Assembly (NCBI GenBank): GCA_035933635.1
Contig: DASYYY010000022.1
Location: forward strand, 124,001-188,000
DNA from: JAKIVR01 sp035933635
GTDB taxonomy: Archaea > Thermoplasmatota > Thermoplasmata > Lutacidiplasmatales > UBA184
DNA: 64,000 nucleotides
Reading direction: 5' to 3'
The position numbers and the translations under genes were made by a program. Shown in pieces: positions 8,671 through 17,379 of this stretch. Under the pieces are notes generated by a model, which was given only the letters and a program-made list of their open reading frames with translations, was not told the origin of the DNA and ran no database searches. Numbering within the stretch: position 1 is the stretch's first letter; every line of letters starts with the position of its first letter.

Positions 8671-9213
8671 TCAGACCTCGCGGTCGAGGATCTCCTGGAG
8701 CTTGGTGCGCGCGGCCGCGCGGAAGGTCTCGAGGCTGCCCTCGTTGAGCAGCATCCCGTCGGCGAGCGTGAAGGCGTTGCCGATCCCCCACTTGAGCTCG
8801 CGGCGGTCCCGGTCGTACATCTCCTGGAGGTTCGCGCCGTCGTCCCCCCGGCTCCGTTGCATCATCCGGTCGTGCCGGGTCTCGGGCGAGGCGAAGATCC
8901 CCAGGACGTAGAAATCCCCGAAGTTGTGCCGGAACACCGACAGCTCCGCGTCCGAGCGGCAGCCGTCGACGAGCATCTTGGTCTCCGTGAGCTTGGGGAG
9001 CGCCCGCTGGGCCCAGATCCCCGGGCCGTGCTTGTCCCGCTCCTCGCTGGCGATCCGCGCGACGTTGGCGTTGGTCAGACCGAGCCCCCGACGGCGCGTC
9101 TCGTCGCGGACCAGGTCCCCCATCTTCAGCGTCGCCACCCCCATGCGGTGGGCGACCTCGATGAGCTCGTCCTTGCCGGAGCCCGGCATGCCGACGGTGA
9201 CGATCAGTCTCAT
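8671..9213 (-). CDS. UPF0200 family P-loop kinase-like protein
   Basis: Archaeal nucleotide-binding protein related to adenylate and dephospho-CoA kinases, function not established. The Walker A loop is GMPGSGKDE (residues 8-16). It is followed by LKMGDLVRDETRRRG, the typical UPF0200 segment, and by VDGCRSDAELSVFRHNFGDF, matching the family's second conserved block. At 180 residues it is full length. The ATG at 9213 overlaps the stop of the upstream coiled-coil gene (ATGA), implying coupled translation. Confidence 0.88.
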   Translation of the reverse strand: MRLIVTVGMPGSGKDELIEVAHRMGVATLKMGDLVRDETRRRGLGLTNANVARIASEERDKHGPGIWAQRALPKLTETKMLVDGCRSDAELSVFRHNFGDFYVLGIFASPETRHDRMMQRSRGDDGANLQEMYDRDRRELKWGIGNAFTLADGMLLNEGSLETFRAAARTKLQEILDREV

Positions 9214-9827
9214 GCCCGGTGGATCGGCTCGGGCCCGCCCGCGGACCCGGCGCCGGCGGCCGGCGCCACGAGCGCCCCTTCGGTCGCCTTCTGCAGTCGA
9301 TCGGCGCGTTCCCGGTAGGTCTGGGCCTCGAGCGCCTCGACCCGGGCGTGCTCGAGGTACTCGTCGGACTTCACCTTGAGCTCCGCGGCCTTCTGCGTCT
9401 TGATCGCCGCCCGGTGCTCGAGCTTCTGGGCCTTGTCCTTGAGGTTGACGATCTTCTGTTGGAGCTTCTGGTTGCGGTAGTACATGGCGGTCACGTCGCT
9501 CCCGATGACGATGCCGCGGGTGCGCTCGTTCTGCGCCTGGATCTGACGGCTGTTCTGGTCGATCTGCTGCTGGAGTTCGGGTACTCGGCCGCGGACCGTC
9601 TCGGCCTTCTCACGAAGGACGGTCGCGACGTGACGCAGCTTCTCGATCTTCACGAGCACGCGGGCCTGCTTGGACGTCCAGCGGGAAGACAGGTGGTCGT
9701 GCTTCGCGGCGACCTCGCGCAGCTTGGTGATGTCGGCGTATTCCTGCCCCAGCCAACGACTTTCCCGAGCCGCCACGATGTGAGCGTGCGAGGGGGAGGG
9801 CGGGGGCGCCTCTCCGCCAGAAGACAT
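9210..9827 (-). CDS. Coiled-coil protein of unknown function
   Basis: A 205-residue protein that is almost entirely heptad-rich helix between about residues 30 and 180 (for example VRGRVPELQQQIDQNSRQIQ and QKLQQKIVNLKDKAQKLEHR), with a Pro-rich N-terminus and an Ala/Gly-rich tail. No enzymatic motif is visible. It could be a structural or scaffolding protein. It overlaps the UPF0200 gene by 4 nt, and a CATATG element lies about 25-31 nt before its ATG. The combination with UPF0200 is worth noting because neither partner has a known role. Confidence 0.75.
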   Translation of the reverse strand: MSSGGEAPPPSPSHAHIVAARESRWLGQEYADITKLREVAAKHDHLSSRWTSKQARVLVKIEKLRHVATVLREKAETVRGRVPELQQQIDQNSRQIQAQNERTRGIVIGSDVTAMYYRNQKLQQKIVNLKDKAQKLEHRAAIKTQKAAELKVKSDEYLEHARVEALEAQTYRERADRLQKATEGALVAPAAGAGSAGGPEPIHRA

Positions 9828-9896
9828 GCTTTTTTGGATGCGGGGCCCGCCATATGACAGTTCCGTCGTCGGAGACGATCGGCGACCCGAGCGGAC

Positions 9897-11414
9897 TCAC
9901 GCGCTGGCGAGCCGGCCGGGTCGAGGGGGCGCGGTCGTGCCCCGGAGCCGGTCCGCGAGGGCGGCGATGGGCAGGCGTTCTTGGGACTTCGAGTCCCGCT
10001 CGCGCAGGGTCACGGTGCCGAAGTTCGCGTGACCGGCCTCGATCGTCTCGCCATCGACCGTGATGCAGAAGGGAGTTCCGCCTTCGTCCATACGGGCATA
10101 GCGCTTCCCGATCGAGCCGGCAGCGTCGCTCACGGCCCGGATCCCGGCGGCGCGGAGCGTCTCGACCACACGAATCGCCTCGGCCGAATGTTCCTTCTTC
10201 AGGAGCGGGAACACCGCCACCGGTACCGGCGCGATGTAGGTCGGCAGCCGCCAGAGCGTCCGATCCTCCGTCGCGGAGATCCCCTGATCGGCGAGCGCCC
10301 AGAGGTTGCGGTCGACGCCGAAGGTCAGCTCCAGGACATGGGGGACCAACCGACGCCCCTCGCCGCGGGCCACGCTCAGGTCCTTACCCGAGCCCGCCCC
10401 GTGGCGGGTCAGGTCGTAGTCGCCGCGGTAGTGGACCGCCCCGAGCTCCTTGTACCCACCGAGGCTCTCCAGCCGGACCTCGACGTCGAACTGGACCTTG
10501 TTGTAGAACGCCCGCTCCTCGTCGGATTTCTCCCACAGGCGGATCGACCCCGGCCGATAGCCCAGAACGTCCCGGTAGAAGCGGTGCGTCGCGGCGAGGT
10601 GAAAGACATAGAACTCCGGCAGCCCGCCGGAGCTGACGAGCTCGCGCGCCCGAACCCCGTGGATCTCGCCGTCTCCGGCGATGCGGGCCGCCGCGCGAAC
10701 GACCGGCAGCTCGTCGTCGGCGACCTCCGCGAAGGGGACGGGGAACGCCTCCGGGTCGAAGAAGATCTGGAGCTCCGCCTGCGTGAAGACCCGCATCCGG
10801 AACAGCACCTGGCGGGGCGCGATCTCGTTGCGGTAGGCGTGGCCGATGACCGCGATACCGAGCGGGAGCGCCCTCCGCCCGACCTCCCACATGCGTGAGA
10901 AGGCGAGGTAGCTCGCTTGCGCCGTCTCCGGCTGGAGGTAGGCCTTCTCGCGCCCGGTGACGCCGAAGTCCAGGCCGAACATCAGGTTGAACGGACGGGG
11001 CACCTCCAGCTGCGTGCTCCCGCAGAACGGACACCGGGCCTGGTGCTCCTTCAGGAGCTCGCCGATCTGCGCCGGCGAAAGCCCGTCGACACCCTCCGGA
11101 CGGGCGGACTCGAGAACCGTCTCGGCGCGGAAAGCGTTGTGGCAGCTGCCGCAGGTGACCTCCGGGTCGGTGAAGTTCTCGAGGTGCCCGCTCGCTCGGA
11201 CGACGGCCTCCGGGAGGATCTCGGCCGGTTCGATGAGGTAGTAGTCGTCGCTCAGTCCGAGGAACCAGCTCTGCCAAGCGGCCTCGATCCGGGCCTTGAG
11301 CGCGGCGCCGAGCGGACCGTAGTCGTACAGGCCCTGGGCGCCGCCGTAGATCTCCGCCGAGGGCCACAGCACGCCGCGTCGCCGCAGGAGCGCGAACAGC
11401 TCGTCGCTTTTCAT
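9897..11414 (-). CDS. glyS: Glycyl-tRNA synthetase (class II, alpha2 type)
   Basis: Charges tRNA-Gly with glycine. The 505-residue protein has the archaeal/eukaryotic homodimeric architecture: N-terminal block ELFALLRRRGVLWPSAEIYG, a CxxC...CxxC pair (CGSCH, CPFCG, residues about 87-133) that could bind zinc, motif 2 (RNEIAPRQVLFRMRVFTQAE), motif 3 (FGVDRNLWALAD) and a C-terminal anticodon-binding domain. It is somewhat shorter than many archaeal homologues (about 570 aa). The ATG at 11414 overlaps the stop of the upstream amidohydrolase. The frame continues open far upstream, but that part is antisense-like Arg-rich sequence without conservation. Confidence 0.96.
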   Translation of the reverse strand: MKSDELFALLRRRGVLWPSAEIYGGAQGLYDYGPLGAALKARIEAAWQSWFLGLSDDYYLIEPAEILPEAVVRASGHLENFTDPEVTCGSCHNAFRAETVLESARPEGVDGLSPAQIGELLKEHQARCPFCGSTQLEVPRPFNLMFGLDFGVTGREKAYLQPETAQASYLAFSRMWEVGRRALPLGIAVIGHAYRNEIAPRQVLFRMRVFTQAELQIFFDPEAFPVPFAEVADDELPVVRAAARIAGDGEIHGVRARELVSSGGLPEFYVFHLAATHRFYRDVLGYRPGSIRLWEKSDEERAFYNKVQFDVEVRLESLGGYKELGAVHYRGDYDLTRHGAGSGKDLSVARGEGRRLVPHVLELTFGVDRNLWALADQGISATEDRTLWRLPTYIAPVPVAVFPLLKKEHSAEAIRVVETLRAAGIRAVSDAAGSIGKRYARMDEGGTPFCITVDGETIEAGHANFGTVTLRERDSKSQERLPIAALADRLRGTTAPPRPGRLASA

Positions 11415-12559
11415 CGGCTCGGACCCCGTACTCCCCCGGTCGCCGAGCGGATGATGAGGTGATCGGCGGCCCGGGTCACGACCTGGTACTCCGGATCGTC
11501 GACGGGGAGGCGGAGCACGAGCGGCGGGGCCGGGTTCCCCGCGTCGAGCCGGGATCGCTCGGGCTGCCCGAGCCACTTCCACGGTTCGAGGAACGCGGCG
11601 CGAACGAGGAACGACGGAGAGACCGGGCGCCGCAAGAGGCGTTGGCTCGCGTAGGCGAACTCCAGTTCCCGCAGCATCGAGGGTGCGCTGAACATCGCGT
11701 TGTCGGTCCCGAGGAGGACCCGTACCCCGGCGCGTTCGAACCGCCGGAAGTCCGGCACGTGCCCGAACAGCGCGTTGGAGCGCGGGCAGACGGCGACCGC
11801 GACGTTCTCCTCCGCCACGGCCCGGAGGTCGGGCTCGGTGGCCCGGAACATGTGGATGAGGAGATCCGGCCGGGGTCGCAGGTACGCGTCGACCGGTTCG
11901 CGCACCACCTCGCTGGCGTGGAGGGCGTAGCGCTTGCCTCGCGTGCGGCAGGCCGAGGCGATGGCCGTCCGCGTGGGGAGGTCCTCCTCCCGCGCGGAGC
12001 TGAGCCCGACGCCATCGGCACGGGCGAGTAATCGATCGAGCTCGCCCCGTTCGAGCGGCCGTGCCAGTGGACGACCGAGCGCAATGACCTCGATGGGGAG
12101 TCCCTTGGCCGCGGCGCGGAGCGTCTCGATGCCGGGGAGACCCTCCTCGCGAAAGTCCACGACCGCACCCACGCCCTCGCGGACCATGCGACCGAGCGCC
12201 TCGCGGATGGCGGCACGTTTGGCCGCCGGCGGCGTCGCGGACAGGACGCGAAACTTGACCCCGTGCGGGGGGGCGACGATCCTCGAAACCGGGCCCGCGG
12301 GCGGCTCGCGGCCGAACGCGGCGTCGCCCAAATGGGTGTGCGAGTTCACCGGCGCCGGAAGCGCGATCCCGCGTACGCGCCGCTCGCGCCCCCGCGTCGA
12401 ATCGGTCCCGATCGCCCCCCGTTCGACGATGCGTCCGCTCTTGATGCGGAGGTAGCCGGAGTGTGCGCCCTCCGAGTCCACGAGCGCGCCCTCGACGATC
12501 ATTCGGGGCCGGTCGGGCGCCGCGCGATATCTCCCTTGCGCCGAAGGAAGCTTCGGCAT
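11411..12559 (-). CDS. Amidohydrolase family protein (cytosine/guanine deaminase-like)
   Basis: Metal-dependent hydrolase of the amidohydrolase superfamily, subgroup of nucleobase and S-adenosylhomocysteine deaminases. The metal ligands are visible in order: HxH in NSHTHLGD (residue about 73), a histidine in LHASEVV (about 210), another in LLIHMFRAT (about 235), and the aspartate in LLGTDNAM (about 282). The substrate cannot be read from the sequence. The 382-residue protein is full length with a poorly conserved first 18 residues; MIVEGALVDSEG could be the true N-terminus. It is transcribed divergently from the PfkB kinase and overlaps glyS by 4 nt. Confidence 0.87.
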   Translation of the reverse strand: MPKLPSAQGRYRAAPDRPRMIVEGALVDSEGAHSGYLRIKSGRIVERGAIGTDSTRGRERRVRGIALPAPVNSHTHLGDAAFGREPPAGPVSRIVAPPHGVKFRVLSATPPAAKRAAIREALGRMVREGVGAVVDFREEGLPGIETLRAAAKGLPIEVIALGRPLARPLERGELDRLLARADGVGLSSAREEDLPTRTAIASACRTRGKRYALHASEVVREPVDAYLRPRPDLLIHMFRATEPDLRAVAEENVAVAVCPRSNALFGHVPDFRRFERAGVRVLLGTDNAMFSAPSMLRELEFAYASQRLLRRPVSPSFLVRAAFLEPWKWLGQPERSRLDAGNPAPPLVLRLPVDDPEYQVVTRAADHLIIRSATGGVRGPSR

Positions 12560-12610
12560 TCGAGCGGGCGGGCTCGGGTAAGCCTATCACTTGGGTCTCC
12601 TCGGCCCCAC

Positions 12611-13516
12611 GTGGATGATGCGGAGACTGCAGGTTCCCGGTCGCTCGACCTCCTTGTGGCCGGTCACATCAACATCGACCACTTCCTCACCGTCCGCGAG
12701 CTTCCCGGTGTCGACCGCACGGTGCCGCTCCTGGGCCAGCGCACGGAGCTCGGCGGGACCGCCGCCACCTTGGCACGCGTGGCGGCGCGCGCCGGGGTAC
12801 GGACCGGGCTCGTCGCCCGCGTGGGAGAGGACTTCCCGGGGGAGTACCGCCGTCTGCTCACCGGCGAGGGCCTCGACCTGGCCGGAGTGGAGTCGGTCCC
12901 CGGGGCGCGGTCGCCGTGCTGCTTCATCATTCAGGACGAGCTCGAACGACAGGTGACGCTCATCGACCAAGGCGCGATGGGTGACACACGCGGCGCCGGA
13001 GCCCCCGACGGTCTCGTGGGCCGCGCCGACTGGCTGCACTTGGGAACGGGCGATCCGGCCTACCTCTTGCGGCTCCGCCAGGCGGCGCTCTCGCAGAAGG
13101 TGCACTTCGTGGTGGACCCCGCGCAGGAGATCCATTACCGTTGGGATTCCCCGGCCTTTCGCCGCCTCCTCGAAGGGGCGGAGATTCTGTTCGGCAACGA
13201 GGCGGAGATCCAGCGGGCGCGTCGGCTCGTGGGAGCTTCCAGCGCGAGCGAACTGCTCCGCCACGTTCCGATGGTCGTTGTCACGCGCGCCTCGCGCGGT
13301 GCTCGGGCTCTTACCCGCGGGGGTATCGTCGAGGTCCCCGCCCGGCGCGTGGGACGGCTCAAGCAAGTCACCGGCGCGGGCGATGCGTTCCGGGGGGGGT
13401 TCTATGCAGCCTATCTACGGGGCGAACCCTTGCGCGCGTCGTTGACCGCCGGAACGCACCGTGCGGCGAGTTGGATCCGTCACGGCGGGTTCGAGCCCGG
13501 GGCGCGGAAGAACTGA
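12611..13516 (+). CDS. PfkB family carbohydrate/nucleoside kinase
   Basis: Sugar or nucleoside kinase of the ribokinase (PfkB) family, 301 residues. N-terminal block LLVAGHINIDHFLTV, the GG hinge (ELGGTAATLARVAARAG) and the C-terminal active-site signature VTGAGDAFRGGFYAAYL with the catalytic Asp are all present. The phosphate acceptor is not predictable. The start is taken as GTG 12611; no ATG exists near the conserved N-terminus, and a TATA-like CCTATCAC lies about 28 nt upstream, consistent with a leaderless message. It is followed after 3 nt by moeA, so it may be the first gene of a kinase-moeA-moaA run. Confidence 0.85.
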   Translation: MDDAETAGSRSLDLLVAGHINIDHFLTVRELPGVDRTVPLLGQRTELGGTAATLARVAARAGVRTGLVARVGEDFPGEYRRLLTGEGLDLAGVESVPGARSPCCFIIQDELERQVTLIDQGAMGDTRGAGAPDGLVGRADWLHLGTGDPAYLLRLRQAALSQKVHFVVDPAQEIHYRWDSPAFRRLLEGAEILFGNEAEIQRARRLVGASSASELLRHVPMVVVTRASRGARALTRGGIVEVPARRVGRLKQVTGAGDAFRGGFYAAYLRGEPLRASLTAGTHRAASWIRHGGFEPGARKN

Positions 13517-13519
13517 ACA

Positions 13520-14797
13520 ATGAAGATGCGCCCGTTCGGCCAACTACTCCCCGTCGAGACCGCGGTCGCCCGACTCCTGCGGGCAACCCACCCTGTCCGC
13601 GGCGTCGAGCACCTCCCGCTGGAGCTGGCCGCCGGTCGGGTCGCGGCGCGCGTCCACCGGGCGCGCACCAACGTGCCTCCGTTCGCCCGCGCGACGTGGG
13701 ACGGTTACGCGCTGCGGTCGCGCGACACCCGCGGGGCTGCGCCGGAGAGCCCGCGGGGGTTGCGGATCGTCGGGGAGGTGTTCGCGGAACGGGCGCTCGA
13801 GCGGGCCCTCGGGCCGAACGAGACCGCCGCGATCGCTACCGGCGCGGCGCTCCCAAGGGGAGCGGATGCGGTGATCATCTTCGAGGAGGCTCCGGTCCGC
13901 GGCGACTGGCTGACGGTCCGTCGGTACGTGCGATTGGGGGAGCGGATCGCGCATCCCGGCGACGATTTCCCGCGCGGGGCCACGCTCGTCCGTCCGGGGG
14001 AGACGCTGACACCCGCGCGGTTGGGGGCGCTGGCGGCGAGCGGGCTGACCTCGACGACGGTCTTCCGAAGACCACGGGTAGCGATCATCCCCAACGGCAA
14101 CGAGCTCGTCGAGCCCGGCCGACGGCTGCGCGGCGAGCAGATCTACGAATCGAACAATTTCGTGCTCTCGAGCTTCCTCCGCGCCGCCGGCGCGGAGCCG
14201 GAGCCGAATCCGCCGGTCATCGACGACCCCGCGAGGATCGAGCGGGCCATACGACGAAGTCTGGCCCGCAACGACGTGGTCGTCCTCACCGGCGGGAGCT
14301 CGGTGGGGGAGCGGGACTTCCTGCCCCAGATCTTCCCGCGGGTCGGACGCCTGCTGTTCCATGGAATCGCGGTGCGCCCGGGCAAGCCCACGCTCGCCGC
14401 CTCCGTCGGCGACCGACTGCTCCTCGGTCTACCGGGCCATCCGACCTCCTGCCTTTCGAACTGCTTCTGGATGCTCCTCCCGGTACTCCGCAAGCTTGGG
14501 CATTGCTCCGGACCTGGCACCGTTCGGACGACGGTCCGACTGGCCGAAGGCTACGAGATCGAACGCGGACACCTCGCGACGGTGGTGCCCTTCCGGGTCG
14601 CCGATGGCCGGGCGTGGCCCACGTTCAAGGGCTCCTCGGCGATTACCAGCCTGTCCTCCGCGAACGCCTACGCCCTGCTTCCCCCGGGACACGGAAGTCT
14701 TCGACGGGGCTCGGCCCTCGATGTCGAGCTGCTCCCCCCGCCGATCGGGGAGTCGCCCTACGGACCGAGCCCCTTACGCGCGGCCACGAAACGATAA
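13520..14797 (+). CDS. moeA: Molybdopterin molybdotransferase MoeA
   Basis: Inserts molybdate or tungstate into molybdopterin to finish the Mo/W cofactor. The 425-residue protein shows the MoeA order: N-terminal VPPFARATWDGYALRSRD, the linker domain, the MPT-binding motif TGGSSVGERDF (residues about 255-265), then PGKPTLAA and GLPGHPTSC, and the C-terminal beta-barrel domain IV. All hallmark residues (DGYA, GGSSVG, GLPGHP) are present. It sits directly between the PfkB kinase and moaA, giving a small Moco cluster; no molybdoenzyme is in the window. Confidence 0.95.
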   Translation: MKMRPFGQLLPVETAVARLLRATHPVRGVEHLPLELAAGRVAARVHRARTNVPPFARATWDGYALRSRDTRGAAPESPRGLRIVGEVFAERALERALGPNETAAIATGAALPRGADAVIIFEEAPVRGDWLTVRRYVRLGERIAHPGDDFPRGATLVRPGETLTPARLGALAASGLTSTTVFRRPRVAIIPNGNELVEPGRRLRGEQIYESNNFVLSSFLRAAGAEPEPNPPVIDDPARIERAIRRSLARNDVVVLTGGSSVGERDFLPQIFPRVGRLLFHGIAVRPGKPTLAASVGDRLLLGLPGHPTSCLSNCFWMLLPVLRKLGHCSGPGTVRTTVRLAEGYEIERGHLATVVPFRVADGRAWPTFKGSSAITSLSSANAYALLPPGHGSLRRGSALDVELLPPPIGESPYGPSPLRAATKR

Positions 14798-14822
14798 GCA
14801 TGGTCGAACGCTTGCATCTCTC

Positions 14823-15845
14823 GTGCGCGACCGGTACGGTCGTGAGGTCTCCGACCTCCGCATCTCGCTGACCCAGCGGTGCAACCTGCGCTGCGTGTTC
14901 TGCCACATGGAGGGTCAGCCCGTCGCCCGGGAGGAGCTCACTGTCGCGGAGATCGCCCGCGTCGTCCGGGCGGGCACGCACGTAGGGATCGACCGGGTCA
15001 AGCTCACGGGGGGGGAGCCGACGCTCCGCACCGACCTTCCGGAGATCATCGCCGCGATCCGGCCGCACGTCCGCGAGATCTCCATGACCACGAACGCGCT
15101 CCTGCTCGACGGGCTCGCCCCGACCCTCCGCGCGGCGGGGCTCGACCGGGTCAACGTCAGCTTGCCCAGCCTCGACGCCTCGACCTACCACCGGTTGACC
15201 GGCGTCGACGGGGTCGATCGGGTCCTTCGGGGGATCCGGGCCGCCGGCGAGGCCGGGTTGCGCCCCATCAAGCTCAACGTCGTCGCGCTCCACGGGGCGA
15301 CCGACACCCCCGAGGCGGTCGACGCCCTCGTCCGGTTCGCCCAGGACGCCGGCGCCTGGCTCCAGGTCATCGAGTTCGAGCCCGTGCAGGGCCGTGTGGA
15401 CCCGCGCATCTACCGCGCGCTCCATTCCGAGCTCGGTCGACTGACGGAGGAGGCGGCGGCCCAGGCGTTCGAGGTCACCCACAACCGGCTGCACGACCGA
15501 CCCCGCTACACCTTCGACTCCGGCGGGCGGCCCGCGACCGTCGAGGTGGTCCAGCCGGTCGCGAATCCCGACTTCTGCATGGCGTGCCACCGCCTCCGGC
15601 TCACCTCGAACGGGTTGCTCAAGGGCTGCCTGATGACCAACGAGGGCCTGATCGACCTGCGACCGGCCCTGCGCGCCGCCGACGGCCCCGCCGCGCAGGC
15701 GGAGTTGGTGGACGCCTTCGAGCGCGCGGTGCTTCGCCGCCGTCCGTTCTACGTCGGGCCGCAGACCCCCTCGCCCGCACCCGTCCCGGCCGGATTCGAG
15801 GAGTCGAGCGGTCCGTCGGGCGCGCACCTGCCGGTCATCTCCTGA
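14823..15845 (+). CDS. moaA: GTP 3',8-cyclase MoaA (radical SAM)
   Basis: First step of molybdopterin synthesis. The radical-SAM cluster motif is CNLRCVFC (within SLTQRCNLRCVFCHMEG), followed by KLTGGEPTLR. The C-terminal second iron-sulfur site is seen as CMACHRLRLTSNGLLKGC. The protein has 340 residues, with a Pro/Ser-rich tail of about 25 beyond the domain. I choose the GTG at 14823 because the protein then starts VRDRYGREVSDLRISLTQRC, exactly where family members begin; ACGATAAG about 30 nt upstream could be its own TATA box. The frame upstream runs antisense-like through moeA and is ignored. Confidence 0.94.
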   Translation: MRDRYGREVSDLRISLTQRCNLRCVFCHMEGQPVAREELTVAEIARVVRAGTHVGIDRVKLTGGEPTLRTDLPEIIAAIRPHVREISMTTNALLLDGLAPTLRAAGLDRVNVSLPSLDASTYHRLTGVDGVDRVLRGIRAAGEAGLRPIKLNVVALHGATDTPEAVDALVRFAQDAGAWLQVIEFEPVQGRVDPRIYRALHSELGRLTEEAAAQAFEVTHNRLHDRPRYTFDSGGRPATVEVVQPVANPDFCMACHRLRLTSNGLLKGCLMTNEGLIDLRPALRAADGPAAQAELVDAFERAVLRRRPFYVGPQTPSPAPVPAGFEESSGPSGAHLPVIS

Positions 15846-15879
15846 GGGTTCCGCGTTCGGCGATGGAGATCCCCCCACC

Positions 15880-16710
15880 GTGAGCCCGCCCGCCGTGGAC
15901 GTCGCCCTCCTCCAGATCGAGGGGACCAACAACGACACCGAGCTCTACCACGCCCTCGCGGGGGTCGGAGCCCGCCCGGAGATCGTCCACCTCAAGCAGT
16001 TCGAGGGGCGTGACGTGACCTCCGACGAGCGTCGTAGGTTATCCGACTACCAGGTGCTCCTGATCCCGGGCGGCTTCTCGGCGGGCGACTACGTCCGGGC
16101 CGGTGCGATCTTCGCCTCCCGGATCCGGAGCGCCATCGGACCGGAGCTCCAGGAGTTCGTCCGTTCCGGCCATTTCGTCGGGGGCATCTGCAACGGATTC
16201 CAGGTCCTGACCGAACTCGGCCTCTTGCCCGGATACCCCGAGGGTCGGCTGGGCCCGCCGCAGGCGGCGTTGATGACCAATGACTCCGGCCGGTACGAGT
16301 GCCGGCCCACCTTCCTCCGGTGGGAGGGCGGGGCGTTCGCGCCGCTCTCCCACCTGCCGAAGGGGACGGTCCTGCTCACCCCCTCCGGGCACGCCGAGGG
16401 CAAGCTCGTACTTGCCGGCGATCCCGACGCGGGGGTTCGGGAGCTGGACTCCAACGGGCAGGTGCTGTTCCGTTGGGTCGACCCGAAGGGCCAGCTCGCC
16501 GGTTACCCGTGGAATCCCAACGGATCGCCGGGGAACGTGGCCGGCATCACGAACCGCGAGGGGAACGTCTTCGGCTGGATGCCCCACCCGGAGCGTGCCT
16601 TCTTCCGCGACCTCCATCCCGATTGGACTCGCTCCGGCGGGCCGGACGGGTTCGGCGACGGCCAGCGGATTTTCGACGGCCTGATCCGGCACGTCGAGCG
16701 GCACGACTAG
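15880..16710 (+). CDS. purQ: Phosphoribosylformylglycinamidine synthase subunit PurQ
   Basis: Glutaminase subunit of FGAM synthase in purine synthesis, supplying ammonia to PurL. Class I glutamine amidotransferase motifs: oxyanion region LLIPGGFSAGDYVRAGA, nucleophile Cys in GGICNGFQVL, and the His/Glu pair in WMPHPERAFF. Start is GTG 15880; the protein has 276 residues, longer than bacterial PurQ (about 230) but usual for archaeal and Thermoplasma-type forms. PurL and PurS are not in the window. The 3' 164 bp are also covered by an opposite-strand reading frame that extends the neighbouring methyltransferase. Confidence 0.93.
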   Translation: MSPPAVDVALLQIEGTNNDTELYHALAGVGARPEIVHLKQFEGRDVTSDERRRLSDYQVLLIPGGFSAGDYVRAGAIFASRIRSAIGPELQEFVRSGHFVGGICNGFQVLTELGLLPGYPEGRLGPPQAALMTNDSGRYECRPTFLRWEGGAFAPLSHLPKGTVLLTPSGHAEGKLVLAGDPDAGVRELDSNGQVLFRWVDPKGQLAGYPWNPNGSPGNVAGITNREGNVFGWMPHPERAFFRDLHPDWTRSGGPDGFGDGQRIFDGLIRHVERHD

Positions 16711-17311
16711 CCCCGCGCGAGAACCGTACGACCTCCAGACGCTCCCCTTCGAGTTCACGTCGGGCGACCACCCGCCATCGCCCCCCTCTTCGCATCCATC
16801 CGTCGAGCAGACGCGACCGCTCGGTTGGGTCCTGCAGCGTCGAGAAGAGCACGAACGCCGACCCGCGCGGGCGCAGGTGTGGGGAGAGCTCCGACAGCAG
16901 TCGTCTGGTGATCGTCAAGCCGGTGGCCCCGCCGTCCAGCGCGAGCCGATCCCCCGGCTCCGGGTCCACCAGTCCGACCGGTGTCGGGAGGTACGGTGGA
17001 TTGCATAGGATCCGGTCGAACGCGCGGAGGCCGCGCGCGAGGTCGGTCCGTACGCAGTCGAGGTCGACCCGTCGCTTCCGGGCCAGCTCGCGTGCGGCCC
17101 GAAGTGCGTCGAGGTTCCGGTCCGTCGCCACGACGCGCGCCCCGGACGAGGCCGCCGCGACGGCGAGGATCCCACTCCCGGTGCCGATGTCGAGGACCCG
17201 GAGCCGTCGAGGTATCCGGGCGAAGGGCAGGAGCAGTTCGGAATCTTCGCGTGGAGCGTAGACCCCGGGGCGCCGCGGTTGCGGGCCGTTCGGGGTGCTC
17301 GTCCCTAGCAC
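16547..17311 (-). CDS. HemK/PrmC-type class I methyltransferase with atypical tail
   Basis: SAM-dependent methyltransferase of the N5-glutamine (HemK2/Mtq2-like) group, which in archaea and eukaryotes modifies release factor aRF1. Motif I is LDIGTGSGILAVAA, motif II ATDRNLDAL, and the catalytic NPPY is present (LCNPPYLPTP). The recognisable domain covers residues 1 to about 200. The remaining 54 or so residues (after LEVVRFSRG) are Arg/Ser/Gly-rich, read antisense through the purQ 3' end, and have no family counterpart. Either the stop codon is genuinely lost or the sequence has a local error near 16710. Start is GTG 17311; a divergent THEP1-like gene begins 69 nt away. Confidence 0.75.
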   Translation of the reverse strand: MLGTSTPNGPQPRRPGVYAPREDSELLLPFARIPRRLRVLDIGTGSGILAVAAASSGARVVATDRNLDALRAARELARKRRVDLDCVRTDLARGLRAFDRILCNPPYLPTPVGLVDPEPGDRLALDGGATGLTITRRLLSELSPHLRPRGSAFVLFSTLQDPTERSRLLDGWMRRGGRWRVVARRELEGERLEVVRFSRGASRAARRAGSGRRKSAGRRRTRPARRSESNRDGGRGRRHAPGGASSRRRSPRGS

Positions 17312-17379
17312 GCCCGCCCTCGCCGCCGCGAAGCTCTTATCGTTTCATTCCATCCGGATTTCTCGGGGATTCTTACACA

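Noticed and set aside
13480..13505. GGTTCGAGCC-like T-arm suggesting a tRNA
   Set aside because: It lies inside the 3' end of the PfkB kinase frame (GFEPG) and no acceptor or anticodon arm can be built around it.
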